From: Paraburkholderia eburnea
Lineage (GTDB): Bacteria > Pseudomonadota > Gammaproteobacteria > Burkholderiales > Burkholderiaceae
Assembly (NCBI RefSeq): GCF_002917095.1
Contig: NZ_PQGA01000019.1
Coordinates: forward strand, 54,263 to 118,262
Length of the DNA stretch: 64,000 bases
Direction of reading: 5' to 3'
The translations under genes were made by a program, and so were the position numbers. Of this stretch, positions 16,991 through 26,230 are shown piece after piece. Below the pieces are notes generated by a model. It was not told where the DNA came from, searched no databases, and saw only the letters and a program-made list of their open reading frames with translations. How positions within the stretch are numbered: the first letter of the stretch is position 1; each line of letters begins with the position of its first letter.

Positions 16991-18223
16991 TTACAGCTTG
17001 CCGTAACTATGCAGGCCCGACAGGAACATATTGACGCCCAGGAAGGCGAAGGTCGTGACCAGCAGGCCGGTGAGCGCCCACCAGGCCGCCACGCCGCCGC
17101 GCAGCCCCTTCATCAGCCGCATATGCAGCCAGGCCGCGTAGTTGAGCCAGACGATCAGCGCCCAGGTTTCCTTCGGGTCCCAGCTCCAGTAGCCGCCCCA
17201 GGCCTGCGCGGCCCACAGCGCGCCCAGGATCGTGGCGATCGTGAAGAACGCAAAGCCGACGGCGATCGACTTGTACATGACGTCGTCGAGCACTTCGAGC
17301 GCGGGCAGACGATCCGCCAGCACGCCGCGCTCCTTCATGATGTAGGCGACGCCCACCATCGCCGAGAGCGCGAAGCTGCCGTAGCCGATGAAGTTCGCCG
17401 GGACGTGGATCTTCATCCACCAGCTTTGCAGCGCGGGCACGAGCGGCTGGATCTGCTGCGCGTCGCGCGAGATCGAGTACCACATCAGGAAGCCCACGGC
17501 CGCGCTGATCACGAGCAGCACGAACGCGCCAAGCGCACGCGTGGCGTAGTGCTTCTCGTAGTACAGGTAGAAGAGCGCCGTGATCAGGCTGAACAGCACG
17601 AACACTTCGTAGAGGTTCGAGATAGGGATATGGCCGACATCCGCGCCGATCAGATAGGACTCGTACCAGCGCACCATCAGGCCGGTGAAGCCCATCAGCA
17701 CCGCCGCCCACGTGAGCCGGGTGCCGATCGCACCGCCCGTCTCGGAGCGCGACAGCAGGCCGATCCAGTAGAACAGTGTGGCGAGCACGAACAGCGCGCT
17801 CATCCACAGGATGGCCGACTGGCTGGAGAGGAAATACTTGAGGAAGAAGGCCTGATCGGCGCGCGCGAGATCCCCCTGGTAGATCTGGATCGCGCCGATC
17901 GACATGACGGCGATCGCGGCCATCAAGAGGCGCGAAGGCTTCCAGCGCCAGCCGAGCACGACGAGCGCCGGCACCGTGCCGCACAGCACGAGCTTGTCGT
18001 AGTAGTTCATGTGCGCGTGGTAGCGCGAGAGCGCGAAACCCGCGCCCGCCACCATCGCCAGCGCGAACAGCCAGTCGATCGCCGTCAGGCGGCGCAGAAA
18101 GGGGCGTTCGTCGAACAGCGGATCGTTGAAATCGGACGCGCCGCGCACGTCCTGAGCCGCTGCCGCCGCCGCGCGATCGGCGCGGCGGGTCTTTGCCGAA
18201 GAAGAAACCTGAGTCAAGTCCAT
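16991..18223 (-). CDS. ccsB: Cytochrome c biogenesis protein CcsB (CcsA/ResC family)
   Basis: A 410-residue polytopic membrane protein of system II cytochrome c maturation. With ResB it carries haem across the membrane and attaches it to CxxCH motifs. The haem-handling WWD domain is visible as WGGYWSWDPKETWALIVWL, flanked by transmembrane helices and conserved His residues (HVPANFIGYGSFAL, WLHMRL). About eight helices are present after a hydrophilic N-terminal tail of ~70 residues. The ATG giving MDLTQVSSS is preferred. It follows resB after 65 bases. Confidence 0.93.
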   Translation of the reverse strand: MDLTQVSSSAKTRRADRAAAAAAQDVRGASDFNDPLFDERPFLRRLTAIDWLFALAMVAGAGFALSRYHAHMNYYDKLVLCGTVPALVVLGWRWKPSRLLMAAIAVMSIGAIQIYQGDLARADQAFFLKYFLSSQSAILWMSALFVLATLFYWIGLLSRSETGGAIGTRLTWAAVLMGFTGLMVRWYESYLIGADVGHIPISNLYEVFVLFSLITALFYLYYEKHYATRALGAFVLLVISAAVGFLMWYSISRDAQQIQPLVPALQSWWMKIHVPANFIGYGSFALSAMVGVAYIMKERGVLADRLPALEVLDDVMYKSIAVGFAFFTIATILGALWAAQAWGGYWSWDPKETWALIVWLNYAAWLHMRLMKGLRGGVAAWWALTGLLVTTFAFLGVNMFLSGLHSYGKL

Positions 18224-18288
18224 GGGCTTACCGTGTTGATCTTGAGTGTCCGTAAAGTGCGCCTTAAAAGGCGCGTGGATCGCGTGGA

Positions 18289-20493
18289 TCAAGCGTTACG
18301 GTCCGTCCCGCCGTCATCTGCGCCTGAATTCCCGGGCTGGGCGCCCAGGGTGCGCGAGACCACTTCACGGGTGCGGGCAAACTCTTTCTCGAAGTCGAGC
18401 GTGCGGCGCGCGGTCGACATCGCCATGATGACGTCGACGCCCTGTCCGTGCGTCCCGCTGCGCTCTTTCAGCCAGAACCACAGACGGCGCTCGCGCACGT
18501 AGAACATCGAAAAGATGCCGAGCACGAGCAACAGGCTGCCAAGATACACGACTTTCTTGCCCGGCGCGCGCGTCAACTGAAATACCGAAGCTTGCACCTG
18601 CTTGAATGAATCGAGCTGTAGATAGACGGGCGATCCGTACAGGAAACTGTCCGAAACGGCGTTGATCGAGTCCTGCACGAAGCGCGCGGACTGGGCGTCG
18701 GGCGTGAGCGCCGGTTCGCCGGCCTGGGCGCGCGCGAGCTGCCAGAGATCCCAGGTCGAGCCTTCGAGCATGCGCAGCAGCAGGCCCGCGGCCTTTTCCT
18801 GCTGATCCTTCGGCACCGATTTGTCGATGAAGCCCGCCACCGCCTGGAAGCCGCCCATCTGCGACGGCGGTGCGCCTTGCATCGACGGATCCGTGCCCGA
18901 GAAAAGCGTCAGCACGCGCGAGGCGCTGTCTTCCAGATGCTTCTGAAGATCGCGATTCGAATCGGGGACCGAGCGAGCGGCGAACTGGTGCGCGGCCTGC
19001 GCGCGCAGCGCCGGGTCTTCGAACGCGGCGCGCAGCCGCATCCACTCCGTCATGGTGCCGCCGCTGTCGGCGGGAATGCGCAGATAGCGGAACGGCTCGT
19101 CCGGGTTCTCGCGCATACCGGCGAGGAACATGCGCTCGCCGCCCACATCGACGGGCAGCATGTAGTTGTTGTACTCGCGCGCCTGGCCGTCCTTGTCGCG
19201 CACCTTGTATTGCACCGACGGCCCGACGTTATGCAGATCGAGCGGCTTCGAGGTCTTGGCGCCCGAGCCGAGCCGCTCGTCGAACGCTTCCTTGAGCGTC
19301 TGATGCGCCACGCCGCGCACGTCGTTCTGACCGCTGCCGTTCGAGACGTTTTCGACGTTGATGGCGCGAAAATCCGCGAATTCGATGGTCTGGCCGTCGA
19401 CACCCGGCACGCTCTGCCCTGCGGGCAGCTTGAGCGGCGCCGAGTTGCCGATCGTGCCGCCGAACGGGAAGCTCTTCGCGCTCGCGCCGCTCATCGGCCA
19501 CGCGGTCATCTGCATCTGCGAGCCGCCGTCCTGGAAGCTCGACTGGTAGATCGACACGCCGTCGTACGTGAACGGCTCGTTCACCTCGATGCGCGCCGGA
19601 ATGCGCTGGCCCGTCTTGTGATCGATCACGACGATGTCGCTCGCGAACAGCTTGGGCATGCCCGTCGAGTAGTAATCGACGATGAACTTGTTCAACTGGA
19701 TCGAGAACGGCAGATCCTGGATCAGCGAGCCGTCGGGCTGGTTCAGGATCGCCGTCGAGACGTACTGGCCTTCGGGCACCCACGCGTAGCCGCGGAAGGT
19801 CGGATTCGACTGCGAAAGACGATGTTCGGGCGCGATGTCGTTGATGACGGCATTGCTGCGGATCGGCGACTTGTCGAACAGCCACATCTGGAATTTGATC
19901 GGCAGATTGCTGTCGAGCAGGCCGCCCAGACAGATCACCACGATCGCCAGGTGGGCGAAGATATAGCCGATTTTGGTGAGCGCGCCGCGCTTGCCCGCGA
20001 TCAGCGTCGCGCCTTCGGTCTCGCGCGTGACGAAGCGGTAGCCCATGCGCTGCATGAGCTTGCCGAGCTTCGCGGCGGTTTGCTCGCGGCTCGCCCCTTC
20101 GAGCGCGAACTCGCCCTTGTGATGGAACGCGCGCAGGCTGCCTTCGCGGACCTTGTCCTTCCAGCTGCGCATGTCGGCGATCATCTTCGGGCCGTTGCGG
20201 ATCACGCACAGCGAGATCGACACCACCAGAAAGCCCAGGATGGTCATGAACCACCACGCGCTATAGACCGTGTAGAGGCTCAGCGAGCGGAAGATGTCGG
20301 CCCAGAACGGACCGAACTGGTTGACGTAGTTCGGGTACGGGTCGTCCTGCGTGAGCACCGTGCCGATGATGCTCGCGATCGCCAGCACCACCAGCAGTGC
20401 AATGGCGAAGCGCATCGAACTGAGCAGCTCGATGGCGCTTCTTACCGCCTTCTGGCGGACATTCAACTGCAGACCCTCGGTGGTAACGCTCAT
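18289..20493 (-). CDS. resB: Cytochrome c biogenesis protein ResB (Ccs1)
   Basis: A 734-residue membrane protein, the second half of the system II haem lyase. The N-terminus has LLSSMRFAIALLVVLAIASI, typical of ResB, and PNYVNQFGPFWADIFRSLSL. Further helices lie near residues 75-95 and 170-190, then a large periplasmic domain, and a last helix (VVYLGSLLLVLGIFSMFYV) close to the C-terminus. SD GGAG precedes the ATG. It lies downstream of a cytochrome c4 gene with a terminator between them, so the two are neighbours but probably separate transcripts. Confidence 0.94.
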   Translation of the reverse strand: MSVTTEGLQLNVRQKAVRSAIELLSSMRFAIALLVVLAIASIIGTVLTQDDPYPNYVNQFGPFWADIFRSLSLYTVYSAWWFMTILGFLVVSISLCVIRNGPKMIADMRSWKDKVREGSLRAFHHKGEFALEGASREQTAAKLGKLMQRMGYRFVTRETEGATLIAGKRGALTKIGYIFAHLAIVVICLGGLLDSNLPIKFQMWLFDKSPIRSNAVINDIAPEHRLSQSNPTFRGYAWVPEGQYVSTAILNQPDGSLIQDLPFSIQLNKFIVDYYSTGMPKLFASDIVVIDHKTGQRIPARIEVNEPFTYDGVSIYQSSFQDGGSQMQMTAWPMSGASAKSFPFGGTIGNSAPLKLPAGQSVPGVDGQTIEFADFRAINVENVSNGSGQNDVRGVAHQTLKEAFDERLGSGAKTSKPLDLHNVGPSVQYKVRDKDGQAREYNNYMLPVDVGGERMFLAGMRENPDEPFRYLRIPADSGGTMTEWMRLRAAFEDPALRAQAAHQFAARSVPDSNRDLQKHLEDSASRVLTLFSGTDPSMQGAPPSQMGGFQAVAGFIDKSVPKDQQEKAAGLLLRMLEGSTWDLWQLARAQAGEPALTPDAQSARFVQDSINAVSDSFLYGSPVYLQLDSFKQVQASVFQLTRAPGKKVVYLGSLLLVLGIFSMFYVRERRLWFWLKERSGTHGQGVDVIMAMSTARRTLDFEKEFARTREVVSRTLGAQPGNSGADDGGTDRNA

Positions 20494-20563
20494 TCAAACT
20501 CCGCTTCTCGTTCCCGCTTCTTGTTCCATCCGACCGTCACGCGCCCCGGGTGCATGACAGCAA

Positions 20564-20609
20564 AAAAGGGTGCAGGACCGCCGCATCCGCACGGCGCCCA
20601 CACCCTTTT
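20564..20609 (-). terminator. Terminator of the cytochrome c4 gene
   Basis: AAAAGGGTG / CACCCTTTT stem around a GC-rich 28-base loop that can pair internally. The minus-strand T-run continues to six T. It separates cytochrome c4 from resB. Confidence 0.65.
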
Positions 20610-20626
20610 CTTGTTCTTCGATCGCC

Positions 20627-20667
20627 CGCTTGACCCTACCCGCTTGACCCTACCCGCTTGACCCTAC
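20627..20667. repeat. 14-bp direct tandem repeat
   Basis: Unit CGCTTGACCCTACC occurs twice in full and a third time for 13 bases, between the cytochrome c4 stop and its terminator. Non-coding on both strands as far as can be seen. Confidence 0.9.
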
Positions 20668-20690
20668 ACGAATGCCAGGTCAATACCGGG

Positions 20691-21356
20691 TCAATGCAGA
20701 CCGGCCGCGTAATCGGCAACGGCCTTGATCTCGTCGTCCGAGAGACGGTGCGCGATCTGGCGCATCGGCTCGTTATTGTTGCGCGTGCCCTGCTGGAATG
20801 CCTGCAACTGCGCCACCACGTAGTCCGACCATTGGCCCGAAAGACGCGGATACTGAACCGGAATGCCCTGGCCGGTCGGCCCGTGGCAGGCCGCGCAGGC
20901 GGGCACGCCTTTATCGGCGATGCCGGCGCGCCAGATCTTCTGGCCTTCCGGCACGGTCTTCGCGTCGCGCGCGAAGCCGGGCTTGGGCGTCTGCGAGGCG
21001 AACCAGGCAGCGACGTTGATCATATCCTGACCGGAAAGCGCGCTGGCGAAGCCAGCCATAATCGCATTATTACGCGCAGGGGGCTTGCCACCGGGCTGCG
21101 GCTTGAAATCCTTGAGTTCTTTGACGAGGTAGTCGGCGTGTTGACCCGCCAGTTTGGGATAGGCGCCGCCCGTGCTGTTGCCGTCGGCCGCGTGGCATGC
21201 CGCGCAGACCTGCGCCGCGATTGCCTGCCCCCGCGCGAGGTCGGGCTTGGCCGGAGTCGCCGGGTCCGCCGCCATCGCCATGATCGAAACACCTGCTGTG
21301 AGACCTGCCGCTATCGCAAATTCGAGTACCTTCAAGGACTTGCTCAGTCGATTCAT
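20691..21356 (-). CDS. Dihaem cytochrome c4
   Basis: A 221-residue periplasmic dihaem cytochrome c that usually carries electrons to terminal oxidases. A signal peptide (to about AMAADP) precedes two class I cytochrome domains. Each has a CAACH haem-binding motif (near residues 51-55 and 156-160), and distal Met ligands are expected in IMAGFASAL and NEPMRQIA. The two halves are similar, as in the c4 family. It is transcribed divergently from engB and sits next to the haem lyase genes that would mature it. Confidence 0.92.
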   Translation of the reverse strand: MNRLSKSLKVLEFAIAAGLTAGVSIMAMAADPATPAKPDLARGQAIAAQVCAACHAADGNSTGGAYPKLAGQHADYLVKELKDFKPQPGGKPPARNNAIMAGFASALSGQDMINVAAWFASQTPKPGFARDAKTVPEGQKIWRAGIADKGVPACAACHGPTGQGIPVQYPRLSGQWSDYVVAQLQAFQQGTRNNNEPMRQIAHRLSDDEIKAVADYAAGLH

Positions 21357-21592
21357 TCGCGCACCTTGTTTCGTCTTGTGGGAATCAGGTTCTGCAAACT
21401 ACGACAGCGACCGATCTACCTCGAAAGGCCCGCGCCGGCCTCACGGGTATTCAGTAAACCGTCGCATTGTACAATAGCGCGCAAGGCGCCACGGCGCCAG
21501 TCGGGCCTGCCCCCGATATCTCCAGATCCTCCCCGGGCTTCGCCGGGCTTGGCGGACCGCCCGCCTCGCTATTTCATAATGTGGTCCTCACG

Positions 21593-22252
21593 ATGGCCTT
21601 CCTGCTGCATCAAGCCCGTTTCTTCACGACGGTGAATCATCTGCGCGACCTGCCCGCCACGGCGCGGCCCGAGGTCGCCTTCGCCGGGCGCTCGAACGCA
21701 GGCAAATCCACCGCGATCAATCTGCTGTGCAACCAGAAGCGCCTCGCCTTCGCGTCGAAGACGCCTGGCCGCACGCAGCACATCAACTATTTCTCGGTGG
21801 GTCCGGAAGACGAGCCTTCCGGCTATCTGGTCGACCTGCCGGGCTACGGCTACGCAGAAGTGCCGGAAGCGGCCAAGCAGCATTGGCAGCAACTGCTCGC
21901 GGCTTATCTGCAGACGCGTGCGCAATTGACCGGCCTCGTGCTGATGATGGACGCGCGCCGCCCGCTCACCGACCTCGACCGCCGCATGATCGAGTGGTTC
22001 GAGCCGTCCGGCAAACCGATTCACGCACTGCTGACGAAGTGCGACAAATTGACACGTCAAGAGTGCGTGCTGGCGCTGCGCAATACGAACAAGGCGTTGG
22101 ACGAATACCGCAATCAGGGCTACGCAGGCAAGCTCAGCGCGCAGCTCTTTTCGGCGCTCAAGCGGGTTGGCCTGGATGAGGCGCACGCCGTCATCGAAAG
22201 CTGGATCATCCCGCAGGCCAATCTCGGCGAAACGGAAGCACCCGCTTCCTGA
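21593..22252 (+). CDS. engB: Ribosome biogenesis GTPase EngB (YsxC/YihA)
   Basis: A 219-residue GTPase needed for late assembly of the 50S subunit. G motifs are clear: GRSNAGKS (G1), KTPGRTQ (G2), DLPGYGYAEV (G3) and TKCDKL (G4). No strong ribosome site precedes the chosen ATG; an in-frame GTG four codons upstream is possible. It is divergent from cytochrome c4, a common arrangement in Burkholderia. The gap between them contains TACAAT near 21471, a possible -10. Confidence 0.94.
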   Translation: MAFLLHQARFFTTVNHLRDLPATARPEVAFAGRSNAGKSTAINLLCNQKRLAFASKTPGRTQHINYFSVGPEDEPSGYLVDLPGYGYAEVPEAAKQHWQQLLAAYLQTRAQLTGLVLMMDARRPLTDLDRRMIEWFEPSGKPIHALLTKCDKLTRQECVLALRNTNKALDEYRNQGYAGKLSAQLFSALKRVGLDEAHAVIESWIIPQANLGETEAPAS

Positions 22253-22420
22253 TCACACCCGAAGTCCCCGGCGGCGGCCGGTTCCTGGCCGCCCCGTCCC
22301 CTCTCTCCGGCTTTCTGTCCCCAAGCGTGCGCAAGCCCACATAGCTGTGGCTGGGTGGCCGCCTGCGTCTGCTCATTTAGCGGGCAAATTCCATGTAAAA
22401 CGCAATTTTTTGCGGCGCAT

Positions 22421-22527
22421 AAAAAAACCCGCCGTAAGTGCCGGCGGGCTAAACAGCCTTATCGAAAAACGACAGGCACCCGCTCAGGGAGGAGAAGCGG
22501 GGAGTCTGGCGCAAGGCGCCTCGCTCG
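22421..22527 (-). ncRNA. Candidate structured small RNA with anti-Shine-Dalgarno loop
   Basis: In the 352-base gap between engB and hemB, the minus strand reads as a compact RNA of about 107 bases. In order: hairpin GGCGC-CTT-GCGCC (22520-22508); hairpin CCCGCT/AGCGGG with loop UCUCCUCCCUG (22501-22479); a small hairpin GCCU-GUCG-UUUUU-CGAU-AAGGC; and an intrinsic terminator CCCGCCG/CGGCGGG followed by seven U (to 22421). A TGGTATATC extended -10 lies just upstream, with no clear -35. No minus-strand gene precedes this terminator, so it must end a non-coding transcript or be inactive. Not matched to a named sRNA. Confidence 0.55.
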
Positions 22528-22604
22528 ATCGGTATGATATACCATTGTCCTGAAAAGTTTCCTGCGCTCCAAAAGCGCGTTTTGTTTCAAGATAATCCGC
22601 CGCC

Positions 22605-23603
22605 ATGAGCTTCTACCCGCATCATCGTCCGCGCCGCATGCGTCGCGACGACTTCTCGCGCCGCCTGATGCGCGAAAACATCCTCACCACCAACGATCTG
22701 ATCTATCCCGTGTTCGTCGTCGCGGGCGAGAACGTGCGCGAAGCCGTGCCGTCCATGCCCGGTGTCGAGCGCGTCTCGATCGATCTCCTGATGGGCGTGG
22801 CCGAACAATGCGTCGAGCTGGGCATCCCGGTGCTGTCGCTGTTCCCCGCCGTCGACCCGTCGCTGAAGACGCCCGACGGCATCGAGGCGACCAACCCCGA
22901 TGGCGTGATCCCGCGCGCGGTGCGCGAACTCAAGAAGCGCTTCCCGGACCTGGGCGTGCTGTGCGATGTCGCGCTCGATCCGTACACGAGCCACGGCCAG
23001 GACGGCGTGCTCGACGAGAACGGCTACGTCATCAACGACCAGACCATCGAGATCCTCGTGGCGCAGGCGCGTGCACAGGCCGAAGCAGGCGTCGATATCG
23101 TCGCGCCGTCGGACATGATGGACGGTCGCATCGGTGCGATCCGCGAGATGCTCGAAAGCGAGAACCACATCCACACGAAGATCATGGCCTACTCAGCCAA
23201 GTATGCTTCGGCGTTCTACGGTCCGTTCCGTGACGCGGTGGGCTCGGCGTCGAATCTGGGCAAGGGCAACAAGATGACCTACCAGATGGACCCGTCGAAC
23301 TCGGACGAAGCGCTGCGCGAAGTGCGCCTCGACATCGAGGAAGGCGCGGACATGGTGATGGTCAAGCCCGGTATGCCGTACCTCGATATCGTGCGCCGCG
23401 TGAAGGACGAGTTCCGCTTCCCGACCTACGTGTACCAGGTGAGCGGCGAATACGCGATGCTCAAGGCCGCCGCGCAAAACGGCTGGCTCGATCACGACAA
23501 GGCGATGATGGAATCACTGCTCGCGTTCAAGCGCGCCGGCGCCGACGGCATTCTCACGTACTTCGCGCTGGACGCCGCGCGGTTGTTGCGCGCGCAAAAG
23601 TGA
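22605..23603 (+). CDS. hemB: Delta-aminolevulinic acid dehydratase (porphobilinogen synthase)
   Basis: A 332-residue enzyme that condenses two 5-aminolevulinate molecules to porphobilinogen in haem synthesis. The Schiff-base lysines are in MAYSAKYASAFYGPFRDA and MVKPGMPYLD. The metal-binding segment reads DVALDPYTSHGQDG, the aspartate-type site of Mg-dependent enzymes and not the triple-Cys zinc site. Length is normal. It is monocistronic with its own terminator. A TATGAT near 22532, overlapping the putative sRNA promoter palindrome, may be part of its promoter. Confidence 0.96.
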   Translation: MSFYPHHRPRRMRRDDFSRRLMRENILTTNDLIYPVFVVAGENVREAVPSMPGVERVSIDLLMGVAEQCVELGIPVLSLFPAVDPSLKTPDGIEATNPDGVIPRAVRELKKRFPDLGVLCDVALDPYTSHGQDGVLDENGYVINDQTIEILVAQARAQAEAGVDIVAPSDMMDGRIGAIREMLESENHIHTKIMAYSAKYASAFYGPFRDAVGSASNLGKGNKMTYQMDPSNSDEALREVRLDIEEGADMVMVKPGMPYLDIVRRVKDEFRFPTYVYQVSGEYAMLKAAAQNGWLDHDKAMMESLLAFKRAGADGILTYFALDAARLLRAQK

Positions 23604-23637
23604 GCTGAACAAGCTGCGCCAAGGTAGTACGCCATGA

Positions 23638-23668
23638 AAAAGGCACGTCGTAAGACGTGCCTTTTCGT
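23638..23668. terminator. Bidirectional terminator between hemB and dsbD
   Basis: AAAAGGCACGTC / GACGTGCCTTTT, a perfect 12-base inverted repeat with a four-base GTAA loop. T-tracts lie on both strands. Confidence 0.88.
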
Positions 23669-23704
23669 TTGTATTGCCGATACGGTGCGAATCGTTCGAT
23701 CTGC

Positions 23705-25654
23705 TTACGATTGTCCGCTGGAAAGATTGAGCAGGCTGCGCGAGGGCACCGTCGATGCCGAAGGCGTTTGCGCATCCGCACCTGCCGCCGGCGCCGCAAT
23801 CCGATCGAGGCGCGCGAGGAATTTATCCGCGTTCTCGTAGCCGACCACGCGCAGCACTTCGTTGCCTTTCGTATCGAAGAAGATGATGCCGGGCGGCCCG
23901 AACAGCCCGAAGCGCTTGAGCAGCGCCTGATCGTCGGTGCTATTGGCCGTCACGTCCGCGCGCAAAAGACCCAATTGCGCCAGGCGCGCCTGCACGCGCG
24001 GATCGCTGAAGGTGAACTTCTCCATCTCCTTGCAGCTCACGCACCAGTCGGCATAGAAGTCGAGCATCGACGGCTTGCCCGCCGTCTTGAGCGCCGCGTC
24101 GAGTTGACCGGAAGAGCGCACCGGCGCGAAGGTCAGCGCATCGGCCTGCGCGCCCGCGCCCTGCGTGCCGGCAACCGCGCCGCCTTCGTGCGCGGCCAGC
24201 ACGGCTAGCGGGCGCAACGGATCGGTCGAACCCGCCGCGAGCCCGACGATGAGCGTCGCGGCCCAGATCGCGAACGCCGCGCCCACGCCCCGGCCAAGAC
24301 GGCGCCAGACGTTGGCCGGGCCCGCGTTCGGCGTGAACAGACCGAGCGAGGCGGCGGCCAGCAGCAGCCACAGCGCGGCGAGCAGCATCTGTGCGGTCGC
24401 GCCCAGCACCGGCCAGACGATCCAGAGCGCAGCCGCGAGCAGCACGACGCCGAAGAAGACCTTCACGCCGTCCATCCACGTGCCTGCGCGCGGCAGCAGC
24501 GTGCCCGCGCCGAGGCCGAGAATCATGAGCGGCACGCCAAGCCCGATGCCCATGGCAAAAAGCGCCGCACCGCCCAGCACGGCGTTACCCGTGTGCGCGA
24601 TGAACGCGAGCACCGCGAACAGCGGCGCGGTCATGCAGGCGCCGACCACCAGCGCCGACAGTGCCCCCATCAGCGCGACAGCGGCGAACTTCCCGCCCGA
24701 GCGGCCCTGCGACGCGCGCGAGGCGCCATCCTGCCAGCGCTGCGGCAGCGCGATGTCGTAACCGGCGATCAGCATGACGGCGAAAGCCGTCAGCAGTATC
24801 GCGAACGCGCCCAGCACCCACGGGTTTTGCAGCCACGCGCCCAGGCTCTGCCCGACCAGCGCGGCGGCGATGCCGAGGACCGTATAGACCAGCGCCATGC
24901 CGATCACGTAGACGAACGACAGCGCAAAGCCGCGCCCGCGCGTTACCCTGGCGCCCTCGCCGACGATGATCGCCGAGAGGATCGGGATCATCGGATACGA
25001 GCACGGCAACAGGCTCAGCACCATGCCCGCGACGAAGTAGAGACCGACCACGGCGAAGAAACCGCCGCCTTGCAGCAGCGACTGCGCGTAGTCCGCGCTG
25101 GTCGCGCGCTCGTACCAGGGTTGGGCGTGATCGGCTGCTGCCGTTGCCGCCGCGCCTGGGTTGGCGCCAGCGGCTTGCAGCGCCGCGCCGCTCACGTGAT
25201 AGACGTGCTCGGCCGGCGGATAGCAGATGCCCGCATCGGCGCAACCCTGCGAGGTCACGGCGAGATCGAATGCACCGCTCGCGGACTTCACCGGCACCTG
25301 GATCGTCAGTTCGTTGCGATAGGTCTCGACGTTCTTGTTGAAGGTCGGATCGAACTTCACGTGACCGGGCGGAATCTGTGCGTCGCCCAGCGTCGCCGTA
25401 CCGTTGCGGGTCGCGAAGGCGAAGCGCTCGCGGTACATATAGTAGCCGTCGGCGATCTTGAAGTGCACGTCGACCATGCCCGGCGCTTCGCTCGCGCTGA
25501 ACGTGAAGGCCTGATCGGGTGGCAGAAAATCGTCGTCGGCGTACGCGGGCGCTGCGCCAAACAACAGCGGCAGCAGGCAGCCCATCAGTGCGAGGAAAGC
25601 CAGAAACGAGGCGTATGGCACGGCGCGCAAGCGCCGATCGAAACGTTTAGACAT
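23705..25654 (-). CDS. dsbD: Thiol:disulfide interchange protein DsbD
   Basis: A 649-residue membrane protein that moves reducing power from cytoplasmic thioredoxin to periplasmic thiols, including those of apocytochromes c. After a signal peptide (to ~APAYA) comes the periplasmic alpha domain with its Cys pair (GCADAGICYPP). About eight transmembrane helices follow, with conserved Cys in LLPCSYPMIP and GACMTAPLF. A C-terminal thioredoxin domain has YADWCVSCKEME. The ATG giving MSKRFDRR is preferred; it overlaps the cutA stop by eight bases, implying co-transcription with cutA. Confidence 0.95.
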   Translation of the reverse strand: MSKRFDRRLRAVPYASFLAFLALMGCLLPLLFGAAPAYADDDFLPPDQAFTFSASEAPGMVDVHFKIADGYYMYRERFAFATRNGTATLGDAQIPPGHVKFDPTFNKNVETYRNELTIQVPVKSASGAFDLAVTSQGCADAGICYPPAEHVYHVSGAALQAAGANPGAAATAAADHAQPWYERATSADYAQSLLQGGGFFAVVGLYFVAGMVLSLLPCSYPMIPILSAIIVGEGARVTRGRGFALSFVYVIGMALVYTVLGIAAALVGQSLGAWLQNPWVLGAFAILLTAFAVMLIAGYDIALPQRWQDGASRASQGRSGGKFAAVALMGALSALVVGACMTAPLFAVLAFIAHTGNAVLGGAALFAMGIGLGVPLMILGLGAGTLLPRAGTWMDGVKVFFGVVLLAAALWIVWPVLGATAQMLLAALWLLLAAASLGLFTPNAGPANVWRRLGRGVGAAFAIWAATLIVGLAAGSTDPLRPLAVLAAHEGGAVAGTQGAGAQADALTFAPVRSSGQLDAALKTAGKPSMLDFYADWCVSCKEMEKFTFSDPRVQARLAQLGLLRADVTANSTDDQALLKRFGLFGPPGIIFFDTKGNEVLRVVGYENADKFLARLDRIAAPAAGADAQTPSASTVPSRSLLNLSSGQS

Positions 25655-26042
25655 GAATGGGGCGCTGTGTCTCGGCATGGACCCACTGGCCGTAGGCGCT
25701 CGACGCCGTGACCTGCCACGAGAGAATCTCGGGCGTCTCGTAGGGATGCTGGGTCTGGATGAACTGTTCGAGCTCGGCCGCGCGCGCGAGGCTCGTCTTG
25801 AAGAGCAACTGGATCTCGTCGCCGGACTCGATCTTGCCCTGCCAGTGATACTCGGAGTGCACTGCGCCCAGGCGTGTCACACAGGCTGCGAGGCGCGCCT
25901 CAAGCACCGCCTTCGACAGCTTCGCGGCGGTGTCCTCGTCGGGCACCGTGGTCAGCATCAGAGTCACACTCGGGGTCACATTGAGGGTCACGACGAACTC
26001 CGGCAGGACGTCCCGCATGCTGCTCAAGATGGCGGGACTCAA
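25647..26042 (-). CDS. cutA: CutA divalent-cation tolerance protein
   Basis: A small trimeric ferredoxin-like protein, historically linked to copper tolerance. Family motifs are present: MLTTVPDEDTAAKLSKAVLE, LAACV, HSEYHWQGKIE, LLFKTS and HPYETPEI. The open frame of 131 codons begins at TTG. A later ATG at 26018 (MRDVLPEF) or one near MLTTVP would give the more usual 107-123 residues, and no ribosome site decides it. The cutA-dsbD overlap is a common pairing in betaproteobacteria. Confidence 0.88.
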   Translation of the reverse strand: MSPAILSSMRDVLPEFVVTLNVTPSVTLMLTTVPDEDTAAKLSKAVLEARLAACVTRLGAVHSEYHWQGKIESGDEIQLLFKTSLARAAELEQFIQTQHPYETPEILSWQVTASSAYGQWVHAETQRPIHV

Positions 26043-26164
26043 AAAGGCAGAACGCTATCGTACCACCGGCGCCGTTTGGCTTTGTGTATGTGCCAAAGTC
26101 GGTGCCTGCGGCGCCGCTATGGTGGCAAACGCCGCACCGCGCCGTTTATTCCGGCGCAGAAAAC

Positions 26165-26192
26165 AAAAAAGCCAGGCTAGGCCTGGCTTTTT
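26165..26192. terminator. Terminator of the alpha ribosomal operon
   Basis: GCCAGGC / GCCTGGC stem flanked by six A and five T, 39 bases after the rplQ stop. It works in both directions in principle. It separates the ribosomal cluster from cutA. Confidence 0.85.
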
Positions 26193-26230
26193 CGCGCGCC
26201 GCTCAATCCGTGGATCGAGCGACTAGAAGC

